From Pseudoalteromonas fuliginea (GTDB lineage: Bacteria > Pseudomonadota > Gammaproteobacteria > Enterobacterales > Alteromonadaceae), in the NCBI RefSeq assembly GCF_000690055.1, contig NZ_JJNZ01000020.1, positions 1 through 64,000 of the forward strand: 64,000 nucleotides of DNA, given 5' to 3'. The notes beneath the pieces were generated by a model. It did not search any database and was not told the DNA's origin. It worked only from the letters and a program-made list of their open reading frames with translations. Both the position numbers and the translations under genes were made by a program. Of the stretch, positions 37,499 through 47,620 are shown one piece after another. How positions within the stretch are numbered: position 1 is the first letter of the stretch; every line of letters begins with the position of its first letter.

Positions 37499-38884
37499 AT
37501 GGCAAAAGCGGCAAAAGTAGAGTTTGTTTGTACTGAATGTGGCATGAACTACCAACGTTGGCAAGGTCAATGCCGCTGCGGTGCATGGAACACATTAGCA
37601 GAATTTAAACCTTCAGCAGGGCACAGTAAAAAAGCGGCAGTGCGAGCAAGTGTAGGCGGTTATGCTGGTGGTATTGGTGGCGGCTCTAAAAAAATTAATG
37701 ACATTACTACAACAGAGGCTGAAAAACAGCTAACTGAAATCGGCGAACTCGATCGTGTATTAAGCGGTGGTGTCACAACTGGGTCGGTTAATATAATCTC
37801 TGGCGACCCTGGCGCTGGTAAAACTACATTGCTGTCTGATTTAGTGGCTAGGATGTCACAGCGTATGCCATCACTTTACTGTACGGCAGAGGAGTCTTTA
37901 TCACAGTTTAAAAACAGGGTTAACCGTTTAAAGTTAAACTACAACCCTGATGAACTTTATTTACTTTCAGAAACAAGCGTTGAAACAATTATTGATGAGC
38001 TTGAGAAGAATAAAATTAAGTTTGCTGTAATCGACTCTATTCAAGCTGTTGTAACCGATACCGCTAATGGTAGCCCAGGCTCGCCTTCGCAAGTAAAGAG
38101 TGCCGCACAAGCATTGACTCAATATTGTAAGCAAAATGATGTCACCATGTTCATTATTGCTCATGTAAATAAGAATAACGAAATAGCTGGCCCGCAGACT
38201 TTGGTGCATATAGTGGATGCGCTTTTACATATTGACACCAACGATGGGCAAATTCGTACTTTGCGAGCCAATAAAAATCGCTTTGGTGATATTGATACTG
38301 TGGGCATTTTTAAAATGTGCGAACGCGGTATGTTAAGTGTTGATAACCCAAGCGAAATATTTTTATCGGGTTCAACCACCGATTCACCTGGGTCTACAAT
38401 TACTTGTATTCGTAAAGGAAATCGTAATTTATTACTCGAAATTCAATGTTTAACCACCGAAACTGAGGCGGAATTTCCGCAGCGTGTTTGCGTTGGTTTA
38501 AATATGAATCGTATAAAAATGCTGACCGGTATATTGCGCAAGCACACTAAAACTAAAATATTTCACGATACGTTTTTCAATATAGTAGGTGGTTTAAGAA
38601 TTGATGAATCAGAAACCTGTATTGATTTGGCGTTAGTTACCGCATTACTTAGTAGTTTAAATGAATTTGTTGTACCTCGTACCACGTGTATTATGGGGGA
38701 ACTTAGCTTGAACGGCGATGTACGTCCAATTGATAGTGGTGTACCGCGCGTTAAAGAAGCAGCACAACATGGTTTTACTGAAATATTTATTCCATTTCGT
38801 AATTATCATAAATCCATGGAAGGGTTGGGTGCTAAAATCACCCCAGTAAAAACAGTGCATGAGTTACTTAGTTTAATTAACTAG
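37499..38884 (+). CDS. radA: DNA repair protein RadA (Sms)
   Basis: 461 residues. N-terminal zinc finger CTECG-x-CRCG (about 11-28), RecA-like core with Walker A GDPGAGKTT (about 101-109), the RadA-specific KNRFGD motif (about 258), and a C-terminal Lon-protease-like domain (GGLRIDESETCIDLALVTALLSS; GELSLNGDVRPI). It is a DnaB-type helicase that extends recombination intermediates. Gene order serB...radA is conserved in enterics, here with a PilZ gene between them. Confidence 0.96.
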   Translation: MAKAAKVEFVCTECGMNYQRWQGQCRCGAWNTLAEFKPSAGHSKKAAVRASVGGYAGGIGGGSKKINDITTTEAEKQLTEIGELDRVLSGGVTTGSVNIISGDPGAGKTTLLSDLVARMSQRMPSLYCTAEESLSQFKNRVNRLKLNYNPDELYLLSETSVETIIDELEKNKIKFAVIDSIQAVVTDTANGSPGSPSQVKSAAQALTQYCKQNDVTMFIIAHVNKNNEIAGPQTLVHIVDALLHIDTNDGQIRTLRANKNRFGDIDTVGIFKMCERGMLSVDNPSEIFLSGSTTDSPGSTITCIRKGNRNLLLEIQCLTTETEAEFPQRVCVGLNMNRIKMLTGILRKHTKTKIFHDTFFNIVGGLRIDESETCIDLALVTALLSSLNEFVVPRTTCIMGELSLNGDVRPIDSGVPRVKEAAQHGFTEIFIPFRNYHKSMEGLGAKITPVKTVHELLSLIN

Positions 38885-38971
38885 CCAGCAAAAACGCTTA
38901 ACCGGTAATGTTCATCAGTGTTACTCTTGAGTTAAGACCATTTTATATTAAGAATTAAATAAGGAGATAAC

Positions 38972-39904
38972 ATGAAAAAATTAGTTATAGTTGCCGCTAT
39001 TGTTGCAGCAGGTGTTGGTGGTGTAAGTTATGCAAATTATGTAGCAACACAAGAAGTACGTGCAGAAGTAGATAAGCAACTTGCTTTAGTAAGTGAGCAA
39101 ACGGGCGCTATATTTAAATATGCTGGTTTATCAGCAAGTGTTATTTCAAAAAGCGTAGAAATAACAAATATGGAAGTAATAAGCCCTGAGGGTGACAATG
39201 TTGCTAAGATTCAAAGTATTGAAATAACGGGTTACGATCCGGATAATATTTCGCCTCATACATCGTTTGATGTAAAAAGCTTCCAGTTTGATAAAGACTT
39301 TGCCGCAAAATTACCAGCAGATACGAACGAAATGTTAGCATCGGCAAGCTATGACTTACACTCATCGCTTGATTACGACGAACAGTCGGGCAACAGTGAT
39401 GTGGTTGTTAAATTAGATGCAAAAGATATTGTTAGTTTTAATATGGATATGGGCTTAGCTAATTCAAAAGCATTAATGGATGCGTCATTGGCTATTAGTA
39501 AGGCGCAACAAGAAGCCGGTAATCAACCTCTAACTTACGAGCAAGAGTTACAGCAGCAAACACTTGTTATGCAAGCAATGAGCAAACTGGAGCCGCGCAA
39601 TGTTAGTTTTGCCTTAAATAATCAAGGTAAGCTAAAAGATTTATTATCAAGTGAGCTTGAAAAGCAAGGTATGACGTTAGAGCAAATGGAACTTATGCTA
39701 CAGCAGCAGTTACAACAAGCTCCCGTAACGCAAGACATAGCTGAGGCTTTAACTAGCTTTGCTAAAGGTTTGAATTCATTTAGCGTATCTGCAAAATTAC
39801 CTGAAGGTAAAACCATGATGGAAGTTAATCAACACATTATGATGCTAGTAGGGCAACCTGAAGAGCTCGTTAAGTTTATTAATTTAGAAGTAAAAGGTGA
39901 TTAA
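38972..39904 (+). CDS. Exported protein of unknown function, possibly DUF945/YdgA-like
   Basis: 310 residues. The N-terminal hydrophobic segment (LVIVAAIVAAGVGGVSYANYVATQ, about 3-26) can be a signal anchor. The rest is acidic, predicted soluble, with alternating strands (VEITNMEVISPEGDNVAKIQSIEITGYD) reminiscent of AsmA/DUF945-type repeats, and a Gln-rich helical middle (QELQQQTLVMQ; MELMLQQQLQQ). I cannot place it firmly. Own ribosome site (AAGGAG) and a terminator 60 bp after. Confidence 0.55.
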   Translation: MKKLVIVAAIVAAGVGGVSYANYVATQEVRAEVDKQLALVSEQTGAIFKYAGLSASVISKSVEITNMEVISPEGDNVAKIQSIEITGYDPDNISPHTSFDVKSFQFDKDFAAKLPADTNEMLASASYDLHSSLDYDEQSGNSDVVVKLDAKDIVSFNMDMGLANSKALMDASLAISKAQQEAGNQPLTYEQELQQQTLVMQAMSKLEPRNVSFALNNQGKLKDLLSSELEKQGMTLEQMELMLQQQLQQAPVTQDIAEALTSFAKGLNSFSVSAKLPEGKTMMEVNQHIMMLVGQPEELVKFINLEVKGD

Positions 39905-39963
39905 TAATCGCGTTGAGCTGTCAGTGAAGCGAAAAGGTGTTGATAGTTCAATTTAAATGATTT

Positions 39964-39990
39964 AAGCGTGAGTTTTACTCGCGCTTTTTT
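39964..39990 (+). terminator. Rho-independent terminator
   Basis: AAGCGTGAG-TTTT-CTCGCGCTTTTTT ends the exported-protein transcript. Confidence 0.8.
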
Positions 39991-40041
39991 GTGCCTTTAG
40001 GTTTTTATTTTAAACGGTGTTATTTAATATATTTAGATATG

Positions 40042-40305
40042 TAAAGCGAGGTATAAAACCTCACCTACAACAGCACAAACACCGAACCTGTAGGTGATTT
40101 TATTTCGCGCTTATGTAACGCATGTTTTTAATATGTAAAAGCGAGGTATAAAACCTCACCTACAAATTATATATACCCAAGCGGTAGGTGCGAATTTATT
40201 TCGCGCTTGTGCAATATCGCTTTAATGTTTAAAAAGCGAGGTATAAAACCTCACCTACAAAATTATATATCCAAGCTGTAGGTGCTATTTTACATCGCGC
40301 ACATG
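40042..40305. repeat. Three tandem copies of a palindromic repeat with exact 95-bp period
   Basis: GCGAGGTATAAAACCTCACC starts at 40046, 40141 and 40236, exactly 95 bp apart. Each copy continues CTACA, has a variable centre of about 25 bp, then GTAGGTG and TTCGCGC or CATCGCGC, the inverted counterpart of the opening. Each unit can thus form a hairpin. Spacers of about 20 bp between units (ATGTAA...TTTTAAT-T) are also similar. There are no repeat-sized unique spacers as in CRISPR. The array lies in the gap between convergent genes. Confidence 0.85.
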
Positions 40306-40331
40306 TAACTTATGAGAAATACACAGCTTAT

Positions 40332-40368
40332 AAAAAAACACCGCGCTTAAATTAAGTGCGGTGTTTTT
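40332..40368 (-). terminator. Bidirectional-looking terminator of the serA-rpiA transcript
   Basis: ACACCGCGCTTAA pairs with TTAAGTGCGGTGT; A run on the left and T run on the right allow function in both directions. Confidence 0.8.
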
Positions 40369-40407
40369 ATAAAACTGTAGTTATTGCTCAAAGAGCCAAT
40401 CCCATTA

Positions 40408-41637
40408 TTAATGAAGAATACGTGCTCTAATTGTACCCTCAACAGCGCTTAGCTCTTTAAGTGCAACTTCAGAGTGATCAGTATCTACATCAATAACAAC
40501 ATAACCAATTGCTGAATCTGTTTGCAGATATTGCGCGGCAATATTAATACCGTGCTGTGCAAACGCTTGGTTAATTTGTGTTAGTACGCCAGGACGATTG
40601 TGGTGCACGTGTAATAAACGGCTACGATTAGCAAGCTCTGGTAGCGATACCTCGGGGAAGTTAACCGCAGTAATCGTTGAGCCGTTATCTGAGTATTTAG
40701 CCAGTTTACCTGCTACTTCAATGCCAATATTTTCTTGTGCTTCTTGTGTCGAGCCACCAATGTGTGGTGTTAAAATAACATTGTCGAATTGACGCAGTGG
40801 CGATACAAATTCTTCATCGTTAGATTTAGGCTCAGTAGGGAACACATCGATTGCTGCACCACTTAGCTTTTTCTCGGTAAGCGCTTCTGCAAGTGCATCA
40901 ATATCAACAACAGTTCCGCGAGAAGCGTTGATCAAAATAGATCCCTGCTTCATAACAGCAAGTTCAGCTGTGCCGATTAGGTTTTTAGTTTGCGGCGTTT
41001 CTGGTACGTGTAAGCTAATAATATCAGAGCGTTGTAATAGCTGAGTTAGGTTATGAACTTGCTTGGCATTACCCAGTGATAACTTATCTTCGATATCGTA
41101 AAACTCCACGTTCATACCGATGTTTTCAGCCATAATACCCAGCTGAGTACCAATGTGACCGTAGCCAATAATACCTAATGTTTTACCACGTGCTTCAAAC
41201 GAACCATTTGCTGTTTTTAACCAGCCACCACGATGAGCTGCTGCATTACGCTCTGGAATACCACGTAGTAAAAGCAGAATTTCGCCAAGTACAAGCTCAG
41301 CAACAGAACGAGTGTTAGAAAACGGTGCGTTAAATACAGCAATACCACGTTCGCGTGCGCTGTCTAGGTCAACTTGGTTTGTGCCAATACAAAAACAACC
41401 AACTGCAACGAGCTTTTCAGCGGCATCTAATACCGCTTCGCTTATATGAGTGCGAGAACGAAGGCCTACAAAGTGTACATCTTTAATGCGTTCTTTTAGT
41501 TCGTCCTCAGGTAAGGATGTTTTAACGTAATCGATGTTGCTGTAACCGTTACGCTTTAGCGTTTCAACAGCGCTTTGGTGAACACCTTCAAGCAAGAGAA
41601 TTTTAATTTTGTCTTTTGCTAACGATACCTTACTCAT
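40408..41637 (-). CDS. serA: D-3-phosphoglycerate dehydrogenase
   Basis: 409 residues. The first step of serine synthesis. NAD-binding Rossmann motif GKTLGIIGYGHIGTQLG (about 150-166), catalytic Arg/Glu/His (INASRGT; TPHIGGS), and a C-terminal ACT domain (about 338-409; NRPGVLTQINQAFAQHGINIAAQ) that binds serine for feedback inhibition. It is downstream of rpiA on the same strand with a 9-bp gap, so the two are one operon. Confidence 0.97.
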   Translation of the reverse strand: MSKVSLAKDKIKILLLEGVHQSAVETLKRNGYSNIDYVKTSLPEDELKERIKDVHFVGLRSRTHISEAVLDAAEKLVAVGCFCIGTNQVDLDSARERGIAVFNAPFSNTRSVAELVLGEILLLLRGIPERNAAAHRGGWLKTANGSFEARGKTLGIIGYGHIGTQLGIMAENIGMNVEFYDIEDKLSLGNAKQVHNLTQLLQRSDIISLHVPETPQTKNLIGTAELAVMKQGSILINASRGTVVDIDALAEALTEKKLSGAAIDVFPTEPKSNDEEFVSPLRQFDNVILTPHIGGSTQEAQENIGIEVAGKLAKYSDNGSTITAVNFPEVSLPELANRSRLLHVHHNRPGVLTQINQAFAQHGINIAAQYLQTDSAIGYVVIDVDTDHSEVALKELSAVEGTIRARILH

Positions 41638-41646
41638 AACCTCATC

Positions 41647-42300
41647 CTATTTAATTTGAGGCCCATTTTTAGTGCCGATAATCACTTTATCAGCACCACG
41701 CATCGCAAATAGGCCGTTGGTAACTACGCCAACAATTGAGTTAATTTGTGTTTCAAGTTGTTTGGCATTGGTAATTTTTAAGTTAAATACATCTAATATA
41801 ACGTTACCATTATCGGTAACTACACCTTGACGGTAAACAGGGTCACCACCAAGTTTTAATAATTCTCGTGCAACGTAGCTGCGCGCCATAGGGATAACTT
41901 CTACCGGAAGCGGAAAGTCACCTAACGTTTCTACTAATTTGGTGTCATCTACAATACACACAAACTGTTTTGCAACTGCCGCTACTATTTTTTCGCGAGT
42001 AAGGGCTGCACCGCCACCTTTAATCATTTCGTTTTGAGCGTTAATTTCATCAGCGCCGTCAACGTATACATCTAAAGCATCAATGTTATTGAGCTCAAAT
42101 ACTTCAATACCTAATTCTTTTAAACGAACGGTAGAGGCTTCAGAGCTTGATACAGCGCCTACAATAGTGTCTTTTACTGAGCCAAGGGCATCAATAAAAT
42201 GGTTAACTGTTGAGCCTGTACCGACACCTACAATAGTGTTTTCTTTTACAAACTCGAGTGCAGCCCAGGCAGCTGCTTTTTTTAATTCATCTTGTGTCAT
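41647..42300 (-). CDS. rpiA: Ribose-5-phosphate isomerase A
   Basis: 217 residues. Interconverts ribose 5-phosphate and ribulose 5-phosphate. Motifs [16 protein letters not shown] (phosphate loop, about 20-35), SSSEAS, DGADEIN (about 81-87) and [15 protein letters not shown] are complete. First gene of rpiA-serA; upstream is fau with a 53-bp gap, same strand. Confidence 0.97.
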   Translation of the reverse strand: MTQDELKKAAAWAALEFVKENTIVGVGTGSTVNHFIDALGSVKDTIVGAVSSSEASTVRLKELGIEVFELNNIDALDVYVDGADEINAQNEMIKGGGAALTREKIVAAVAKQFVCIVDDTKLVETLGDFPLPVEVIPMARSYVARELLKLGGDPVYRQGVVTDNGNVILDVFNLKITNAKQLETQINSIVGVVTNGLFAMRGADKVIIGTKNGPQIK

Positions 42301-42353
42301 TAATGTGTGCTCATCTATATCAAAAGTATGCTGCTAGTATACAAGTTAACGTG

Positions 42354-42950
42354 TTACCAGCAGTAGGTTTTATCTGGAGTGATAATAGTTTTAAGTGGTA
42401 CATCCCACGACTCAATGGGTAACACGTCTACTTTTTGACATTCATGTGCTAAGCCAATAAGTTGTGGTTTTTGCCAATTTTGTTCGTGTAAACGCGCCAG
42501 TGTTCTATCATAAAACCCGCCTCCCATTCCTAGGCGATTACCTTGTTTATCAAATGCAACTAACGGCATAAGGAGGTAATCAAGCGCTGCTAATGGGCAT
42601 ATTTGAGAGCAGTTGAGCTTAGGTTCAAAGATACCATAGCGGTTTGCCCTCATGGGTGAGTTTTTTTCATAGCGCTGAAAGAGTAAATTAGTCCCATTGA
42701 AGGGGTGGATTATTGGGAGGTAAATGCGGTGATTTAGATTCCATAACTCTTTAATTAACAGTGAGGTATCTAGTTCTCCCTCATTGCTTAAGTAGATTGC
42801 TATATGCTCTGTTTTATTCGTTTTTTTACTTTTTAAATGTTGAATAAAATTCATATATAGCGATTGCGCCGCTAAATTTTGTTGATTTTTTGACAAGTTA
42901 TTACGTATTTCACGGATAGATTTTCTTATCTGTGCGCGGTTATTATTCAT
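42354..42950 (-). CDS. fau: 5-formyltetrahydrofolate cyclo-ligase
   Basis: 198 residues. Converts 5-formyl-THF to methenyl-THF with ATP. The basic N-terminus (IRKSIREIRNNLS), the substrate/ATP motif DYLLMPLVAFDKQGNRLGMGGGFYDRTLA (its GMGGGFYDR is the family signature), and the final loop are present. It sits next to rpiA-serA, as ygfA does in E. coli. I looked for a 6S RNA next to it but cannot support one. Confidence 0.93.
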   Translation of the reverse strand: MNNNRAQIRKSIREIRNNLSKNQQNLAAQSLYMNFIQHLKSKKTNKTEHIAIYLSNEGELDTSLLIKELWNLNHRIYLPIIHPFNGTNLLFQRYEKNSPMRANRYGIFEPKLNCSQICPLAALDYLLMPLVAFDKQGNRLGMGGGFYDRTLARLHEQNWQKPQLIGLAHECQKVDVLPIESWDVPLKTIITPDKTYCW

Positions 42951-42970
42951 TTGATGATTTCACTATGCAA

Positions 42971-43522
42971 TTATAAAGAAAATAAGCTAGGAAATGCCAA
43001 ATATACAGCCAATATAATAAGTAACGTCACGGCTGTTGCTATTAAAGAATATAAAAGCACATTACTGCGTTTTTTAGGTGTGCTTACTAACTCTTCATCA
43101 AGCAATAAATCGTCGTCTTGCCAATCGTCATCCTCATCTATTTCAGGATTTTTTGATTGCTCTTCTGGTAAGCGTTGTTCAAGTTCTTCGAGTTTTTCTT
43201 CAAGGCGAATTAAGCTACTGGTGATGTAATCAAGGGCATCAAAAATACGTTCATCACGTTGACTGTTTTGAGGCTGCTCAGTTGAGGTATTAGCTGCATT
43301 TGAAACTGCCTGCAACTTACTTTTAATGCCCAAACTAGCTAATAGTTTGGCTTGTTTTAGTGCTTTGTCTTTATGGCTCGGTGCAAACAGTGGCTTTCCT
43401 TTAAAAAAAAGAGCTACTTTTTCTTCTGAGGTTTTTAGTTTATCTGCAAGGTTGATAGATGCAGCGTTACTATCTACTCCATCAGCAAGTCCAGCAAATA
43501 TAACGCGAAAATTGTCGGCCAT
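42971..43522 (-). CDS. Membrane protein with N-terminal DUF805-like/pilus-like sensor segment
   Basis: 183 residues. Residues 4-65 (FRVIFAGLADGVDSNAASINLADKL, VALFFKGKPLFAP) resemble the small N-terminal segment seen before many inner-membrane DUF proteins. A coiled coil/acidic linker follows (SLIRLEEKLEELEQRL; DEDDDWQDDDLLLDEE). A single C-terminal TM helix (about 157-180) makes it a tail-anchored type. Function unknown. Twenty bp upstream of fau, same strand. Confidence 0.6.
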   Translation of the reverse strand: MADNFRVIFAGLADGVDSNAASINLADKLKTSEEKVALFFKGKPLFAPSHKDKALKQAKLLASLGIKSKLQAVSNAANTSTEQPQNSQRDERIFDALDYITSSLIRLEEKLEELEQRLPEEQSKNPEIDEDDDWQDDDLLLDEELVSTPKKRSNVLLYSLIATAVTLLIILAVYLAFPSLFSL

Positions 43523-43655
43523 TTAAGTACCCCTAAAGCTTTTTAATAAAAAGAGTATAAACCGAACTCCTTTATAAAGGCATCCATATGTAAAATTAAA
43601 TTATTTTAACTTATGAGCTACTTTCTGTGCGATCACAAAATAAAGTCTGTGGATT
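43523..43655. other. AT-rich gap upstream of membrane-protein gene
   Basis: It should hold the promoter of the minus-strand 42971-43522/fau unit. No gene. Confidence 0.4.
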
Positions 43656-43820
43656 AGGGCTTGTTGGCCTTTCAGGATTAAAATTTGTTCAATCTAGGGG
43701 CTGTTTAATCGCGGCGTGAGGTTTGTAACCTAGTGGGCTCGGTAACGGCTCCTGCGCTGCGCTACTGGCTTACATCCATGTAAGAATAAGTAAAAACCGA
43801 GCAACAAAGAGTAAATTGCC
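43656..43820 (+). mobile_element. Dispersed intergenic repeat, copy 1
   Basis: AGGGCTTGTTGGCCTTTCAGGATTAAAATTTGTTC, then GAGGTTTGTAACCTAGTGGGCT, then AAACCGAGCAACAAAGAGT are shared with the reverse complement of 58980-59092. Between them this copy has a different insert (CTCCTGCGCTGCGCTACTGGC). No coding capacity. The far terminal repeat of the longer copy is absent here, so this copy is truncated. Confidence 0.65.
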
Positions 43821-43887
43821 TTAATATTTTTATTAATGTACCGTTATTTTAATTAAGTTTGAATTTATTCTGCTATTTATAATACAT

Positions 43888-43917
43888 AAAAAAAGCGCCA
43901 ATTGGCGCTTTTTTTGT
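43888..43917 (-). terminator. Bidirectional terminator downstream of metK
   Basis: AAAAAAAGCGCCA-AT-TGGCGCTTTTTTT, symmetric; ends metK transcription. Confidence 0.9.
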
Positions 43918-43939
43918 ATTTAGATAGTTACCTAACCAA

Positions 43940-45091
43940 TTAAAGGCCAGCAGCTGCGCGAAGTGCTTCAGCTTTATCTGTACGTTCCCAAGGGAATTCG
44001 TCACGACCAAAGTGGCCGTAAGCCGCTGTAGGAAGGTAGATAGGGCGCTCTAAATCAAGCATTTGAATTAAGCCGTAAGGGCGCAGGTCAAAATGTTCAC
44101 GAATAAGCTCGATTAAACGGCTTTCTTCTAGCTTGCTTGTACCAAACGTTTCAACGCTAATAGATGTAGGCTCTGCAACACCAATTGCGTAAGAAACTTG
44201 TAGCTCACATTTGTCAGCAAGGCCAGCAGCAACAATGTTTTTAGCAACATAACGTGCAGCGTATGCAGCACTACGGTCAACTTTTGATGGATCTTTACCA
44301 GAGAAAGCACCACCACCGTGACGAGCCATACCACCGTATGTATCTACAATGATTTTACGACCTGTTAAACCACAATCGCCCATTGGTCCGCCAATTACAA
44401 AGCGACCTGTTGGGTTAATGAAAAACTTAGTCGCGCTTGTAATAAGTTCTGCAGGAAGTACCGGCTTGATGATTGTTTCCATCACCGCTTCTACTAAATC
44501 TTTTTGCGAAATGTCTTCGCTGTGCTGAGTAGAAAGCACTACAGCATCAATACCTACTGGCTTGCCGTTTTCGTATGCAAAAGTAACTTGAGATTTTGCA
44601 TCTGGACGTAACCAGTTAAGCTCGCCGCTTTTACGAACTTGCGCTTGGCGCTGTACTAAACGATGTGAGTAAGTAATTGGAGCTGGCATTAGTACTTCTG
44701 TTTCGTTACATGCGTAACCAAACATTAAGCCTTGGTCGCCAGCGCCTTGCTCTTCTGGGCTAGTACGGTCAACACCTTGGTTAATGTCTGGAGACTGTTT
44801 ACCAATGGTGTTTAAAATTGCACATGAATCGGCATCAAAGCCCATGTCTGAATTTGTGTAGCCAATGTCACGAATTGTTTTACGTGTAATTTCTTCGATA
44901 TCAACCCATGCGCTAGTCGTGATTTCACCACCAACCATAACCATACCGGTTTTCACGTACGTTTCACACGCTACGCGAGCATGAGAGTCTTGCTCTAGGA
45001 TAGCATCAAGTACCGCATCAGAGATTTGATCGGCGATTTTATCCGGATGACCTTCAGAAACTGATTCAGAAGTAAATAAATGTTTTGCCAT
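43940..45091 (-). CDS. metK: S-adenosylmethionine synthetase
   Basis: 383 residues from ATG at 45091 ([18 protein letters not shown]), the universal MetK N-terminus; a GTG five codons earlier is in frame but less likely. Makes SAM from methionine and [31 protein letters not shown] (about 118-129) and the P-loop-like [19 protein letters not shown] are intact. A MetJ consensus octamer lies about 110 bp upstream, in the gap shared with tktA. Confidence 0.97.
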   Translation of the reverse strand: MAKHLFTSESVSEGHPDKIADQISDAVLDAILEQDSHARVACETYVKTGMVMVGGEITTSAWVDIEEITRKTIRDIGYTNSDMGFDADSCAILNTIGKQSPDINQGVDRTSPEEQGAGDQGLMFGYACNETEVLMPAPITYSHRLVQRQAQVRKSGELNWLRPDAKSQVTFAYENGKPVGIDAVVLSTQHSEDISQKDLVEAVMETIIKPVLPAELITSATKFFINPTGRFVIGGPMGDCGLTGRKIIVDTYGGMARHGGGAFSGKDPSKVDRSAAYAARYVAKNIVAAGLADKCELQVSYAIGVAEPTSISVETFGTSKLEESRLIELIREHFDLRPYGLIQMLDLERPIYLPTAAYGHFGRDEFPWERTDKAEALRAAAGL

Positions 45092-45201
45092 TGTATTTCT
45101 GCTCACAAATATTGCGCTTCACAAACGTCGGTATTAGCGCTAAAAAATTAAGGGGCGTATTTTATCGAAAACAAAACACCTTGCATAGTGTTTTTACGCC
45201 T

Positions 45202-45209
45202 AGACGTCT
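45202..45209 (-). promoter_or_regulatory. MetJ-type box upstream of metK
   Basis: AGACGTCT, perfect consensus, with AGGCGTAA as a weak second octamer on the metK-reading strand. MetJ with SAM represses methionine genes, and metK is a classical target. Confidence 0.6.
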
Positions 45210-45395
45210 AAATAAAATTACGAATGTCGTTCTGGTCTTAAAAAATATTCATAATGCTCCCTTTTATGGGGTTTTTAATTGCACACCGCCCCCACAATAA
45301 GTAAGAATGGTCGGTATAACAGTATTCAATAAACTTGGATACATAAACGAATAATAAATACCCGTGCAAATACACATATAAAGGTAGGAGAATTC

Positions 45396-47387
45396 ATGCC
45401 ATCTCGCAAAGAACTTGCAAATGCAATTCGCGTCTTGTCAATGGACGCAGTACAAAAGGCCAAATCTGGTCACCCTGGAGCCCCTATGGGCATGGCTGAT
45501 ATCGCAGAAGTATTATGGCGCGATTATCTAAAACATAACCCAACAAATCCAGAGTGGGCTGACCGTGACAGATTTATTCTTTCAAACGGCCACGGTTCAA
45601 TGCTTATCTATTCTCTATTGCACCTAAGTGGTTACGACTTACCATTGGACGAAATTAAAAACTTCCGTCAAATGCATTCTAAAACACCAGGTCACCCTGA
45701 ATACGGCTATGCACCAGGAATCGAAACTACTACGGGTCCATTAGGTCAAGGGATCACAAATGCCGTAGGTATGGCCATTGCTGAAAAAGCGCTAGCTGCA
45801 CAGTTTAACCGTGAAGGTCACGATATTGTTGATCACTTTACCTATGCATTTATGGGCGATGGCTGCCTTATGGAAGGTATTTCTCATGAAGCAGGTTCAC
45901 TTGCAGGCACATTAGGTCTGGGTAAACTTGTTGCATTTTGGGATGACAACGGCATTTCAATCGATGGTGAAGTAGAAGGTTGGTTTACAGATGACACGCC
46001 AGCTCGCTTTAAAGCATACGGTTGGCATGTAATTAGTGGTGTTGATGGCCACGACAGTGATGCTGTAAGTGCTGCAATTGCAGAAGCTAAAAGTGTTACC
46101 GATAAGCCATCATTAATTTGTTGTAAAACAATTATTGGTTACGGTTCACCTAATAAATCTGGTAGCCACGATTGTCACGGTGCTCCACTAGGTGATGACG
46201 AAATTAAAGCATCTCGCGAATTTTTAGGTTGGACCGGCGATGCGTTCGAAATTCCTGATGATATTTACGCAAAGTGGGATAGCAAAGAAAAAGGTCAGCA
46301 GCTTGAATCAAGCTGGGACGAAAAATTTGCAGCATACGCAAAAGCATACCCAGAGCTTGCAGCTGAATATAAGCGTCGTATTAATAACGAACTGCCTGGC
46401 GATTGGGCTGAAAAATCTCAAGCGTACATTGAGCAATTACAAGCAAACCCTGCAAACCCAGCGTCTCGTAAAGCATCGCAAAATGCATTAAACGCATTTG
46501 GTCCGTTGTTACCAGAATTTATGGGTGGCTCAGCCGATTTAGCAGGCTCAAACTTAACAATTTGGGATGGCTCTAAAGGTTTAACACACGACGATGCAAG
46601 CGGTAACTACATTTACTACGGTGTACGTGAGTTTGGTATGTCGGCAATTATGAATGGTATTGCTCTTCATAAAGGCTTTATTCCTTACGGTGCTACGTTC
46701 TTAATGTTTGTTGAATATGCAAAAAATGCCGTACGTATGGCTGCATTAATGAAGCAACCAAGCATTTTTGTATACACGCACGATTCAATTGGTTTAGGTG
46801 AAGATGGTCCAACTCACCAACCAGTAGAGCAAATTGCAAGCATGCGTTTAACGCCTAACTTATACAACTGGCGTCCATGTGACCAAGTTGAGTCGGCAAT
46901 TGCATGGCAACAAGCTATTGAGCGTAAAGACGGTCCTACATCGTTAATCTTTACTCGCCAAGGTCTTGAGCAACAAGCGCGTGACGCACAGCAATTAAGC
47001 GATGTTAAAAAGGGTGGTTACATCCTTAGCTGTGACGGCAATCCAGAGATTATTTTCATTGCGACGGGTTCTGAAGTGCAACTAGCACAAGATTCAGCAA
47101 CTGAGCTACGCAGCCAAGGTAAAAAGGTACGTGTTGTATCTATGCCATGTACTGATGCCTTTGAAGATCAAAGCGCAGAGTATAAAGAAAGCGTATTACC
47201 GGCATCTGTTACACGCCGCGTAGCAGTAGAAGCGGGTATTGCTGATTACTGGTACAAGTACGTAGGCCTAAACGGCGCAGTAGTAGGTATGACTACCTTT
47301 GGTGAGTCAGCACCAGCTAATGAGTTGTTTGAGCACTTTGGTTTTACAGTGGCAAACATTGTAAGCAAAGCAAACGAGCTTTTTTAA
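45396..47387 (+). CDS. tktA: Transketolase
   Basis: 663 residues. Transfers two-carbon units in the pentose phosphate pathway using thiamine diphosphate. [32 protein letters not shown] (N-terminus), [18 protein letters not shown] (TPP motif, about 156-173), [17 protein letters not shown] (second half, catalytic His) and [11 protein letters not shown] are present. Good GGAG ribosome site. Followed by a strong terminator, not by epd as in E. coli. Confidence 0.97.
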   Translation: MPSRKELANAIRVLSMDAVQKAKSGHPGAPMGMADIAEVLWRDYLKHNPTNPEWADRDRFILSNGHGSMLIYSLLHLSGYDLPLDEIKNFRQMHSKTPGHPEYGYAPGIETTTGPLGQGITNAVGMAIAEKALAAQFNREGHDIVDHFTYAFMGDGCLMEGISHEAGSLAGTLGLGKLVAFWDDNGISIDGEVEGWFTDDTPARFKAYGWHVISGVDGHDSDAVSAAIAEAKSVTDKPSLICCKTIIGYGSPNKSGSHDCHGAPLGDDEIKASREFLGWTGDAFEIPDDIYAKWDSKEKGQQLESSWDEKFAAYAKAYPELAAEYKRRINNELPGDWAEKSQAYIEQLQANPANPASRKASQNALNAFGPLLPEFMGGSADLAGSNLTIWDGSKGLTHDDASGNYIYYGVREFGMSAIMNGIALHKGFIPYGATFLMFVEYAKNAVRMAALMKQPSIFVYTHDSIGLGEDGPTHQPVEQIASMRLTPNLYNWRPCDQVESAIAWQQAIERKDGPTSLIFTRQGLEQQARDAQQLSDVKKGGYILSCDGNPEIIFIATGSEVQLAQDSATELRSQGKKVRVVSMPCTDAFEDQSAEYKESVLPASVTRRVAVEAGIADYWYKYVGLNGAVVGMTTFGESAPANELFEHFGFTVANIVSKANELF

Positions 47388-47405
47388 TCGATTGCTTTAA
47401 AGATT

Positions 47406-47442
47406 AAAAGCCCGCTCTGTTTTAAACAGAGCGGGCTTTTTT
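47406..47442 (+). terminator. Rho-independent terminator after tktA
   Basis: AAAAGCCCGCTCTGTTT and its complement form a stem of more than 12 bp, with a T6 tail. Confidence 0.92.
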
Positions 47443-47444
47443 GT

Positions 47445-47511
47445 TTGTAGGTCGTGCTTTAGCGCGTTAAAGATAAATCAAAAATATGACGCCATAAATG
47501 ACGACCTACAA
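47445..47511. repeat. Palindromic repeat TTGTAGGTCGT...ACGACCTACAA
   Basis: Perfect 11-bp arms around 45 bp that hold GCTTTAGCGCG. It shares the GTAGGT opening with the units at 40042-40305 and 56894-56965, so it likely belongs to the same broad class of dispersed hairpins. Confidence 0.6.
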
Positions 47512-47620
47512 TGGAGCCAAAAAGGTGCAATTTAACATTAAAATACTGCGTTAAAAACTTTTGCTCTAACAAATAATTTAACGTAGTATTTTAACCCAGA
47601 CTCATTTACAAGGAAGAAAT

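Noticed and set aside
40042..40305. CRISPR array
   Set aside because: The repeat unit is a 95-bp hairpin-bearing block with partly conserved centre and spacer, only three copies, and no cas genes.
43523..43655. 6S RNA next to fau
   Set aside because: E. coli has ssrS by this gene, but I see no long rod-like pairing here.
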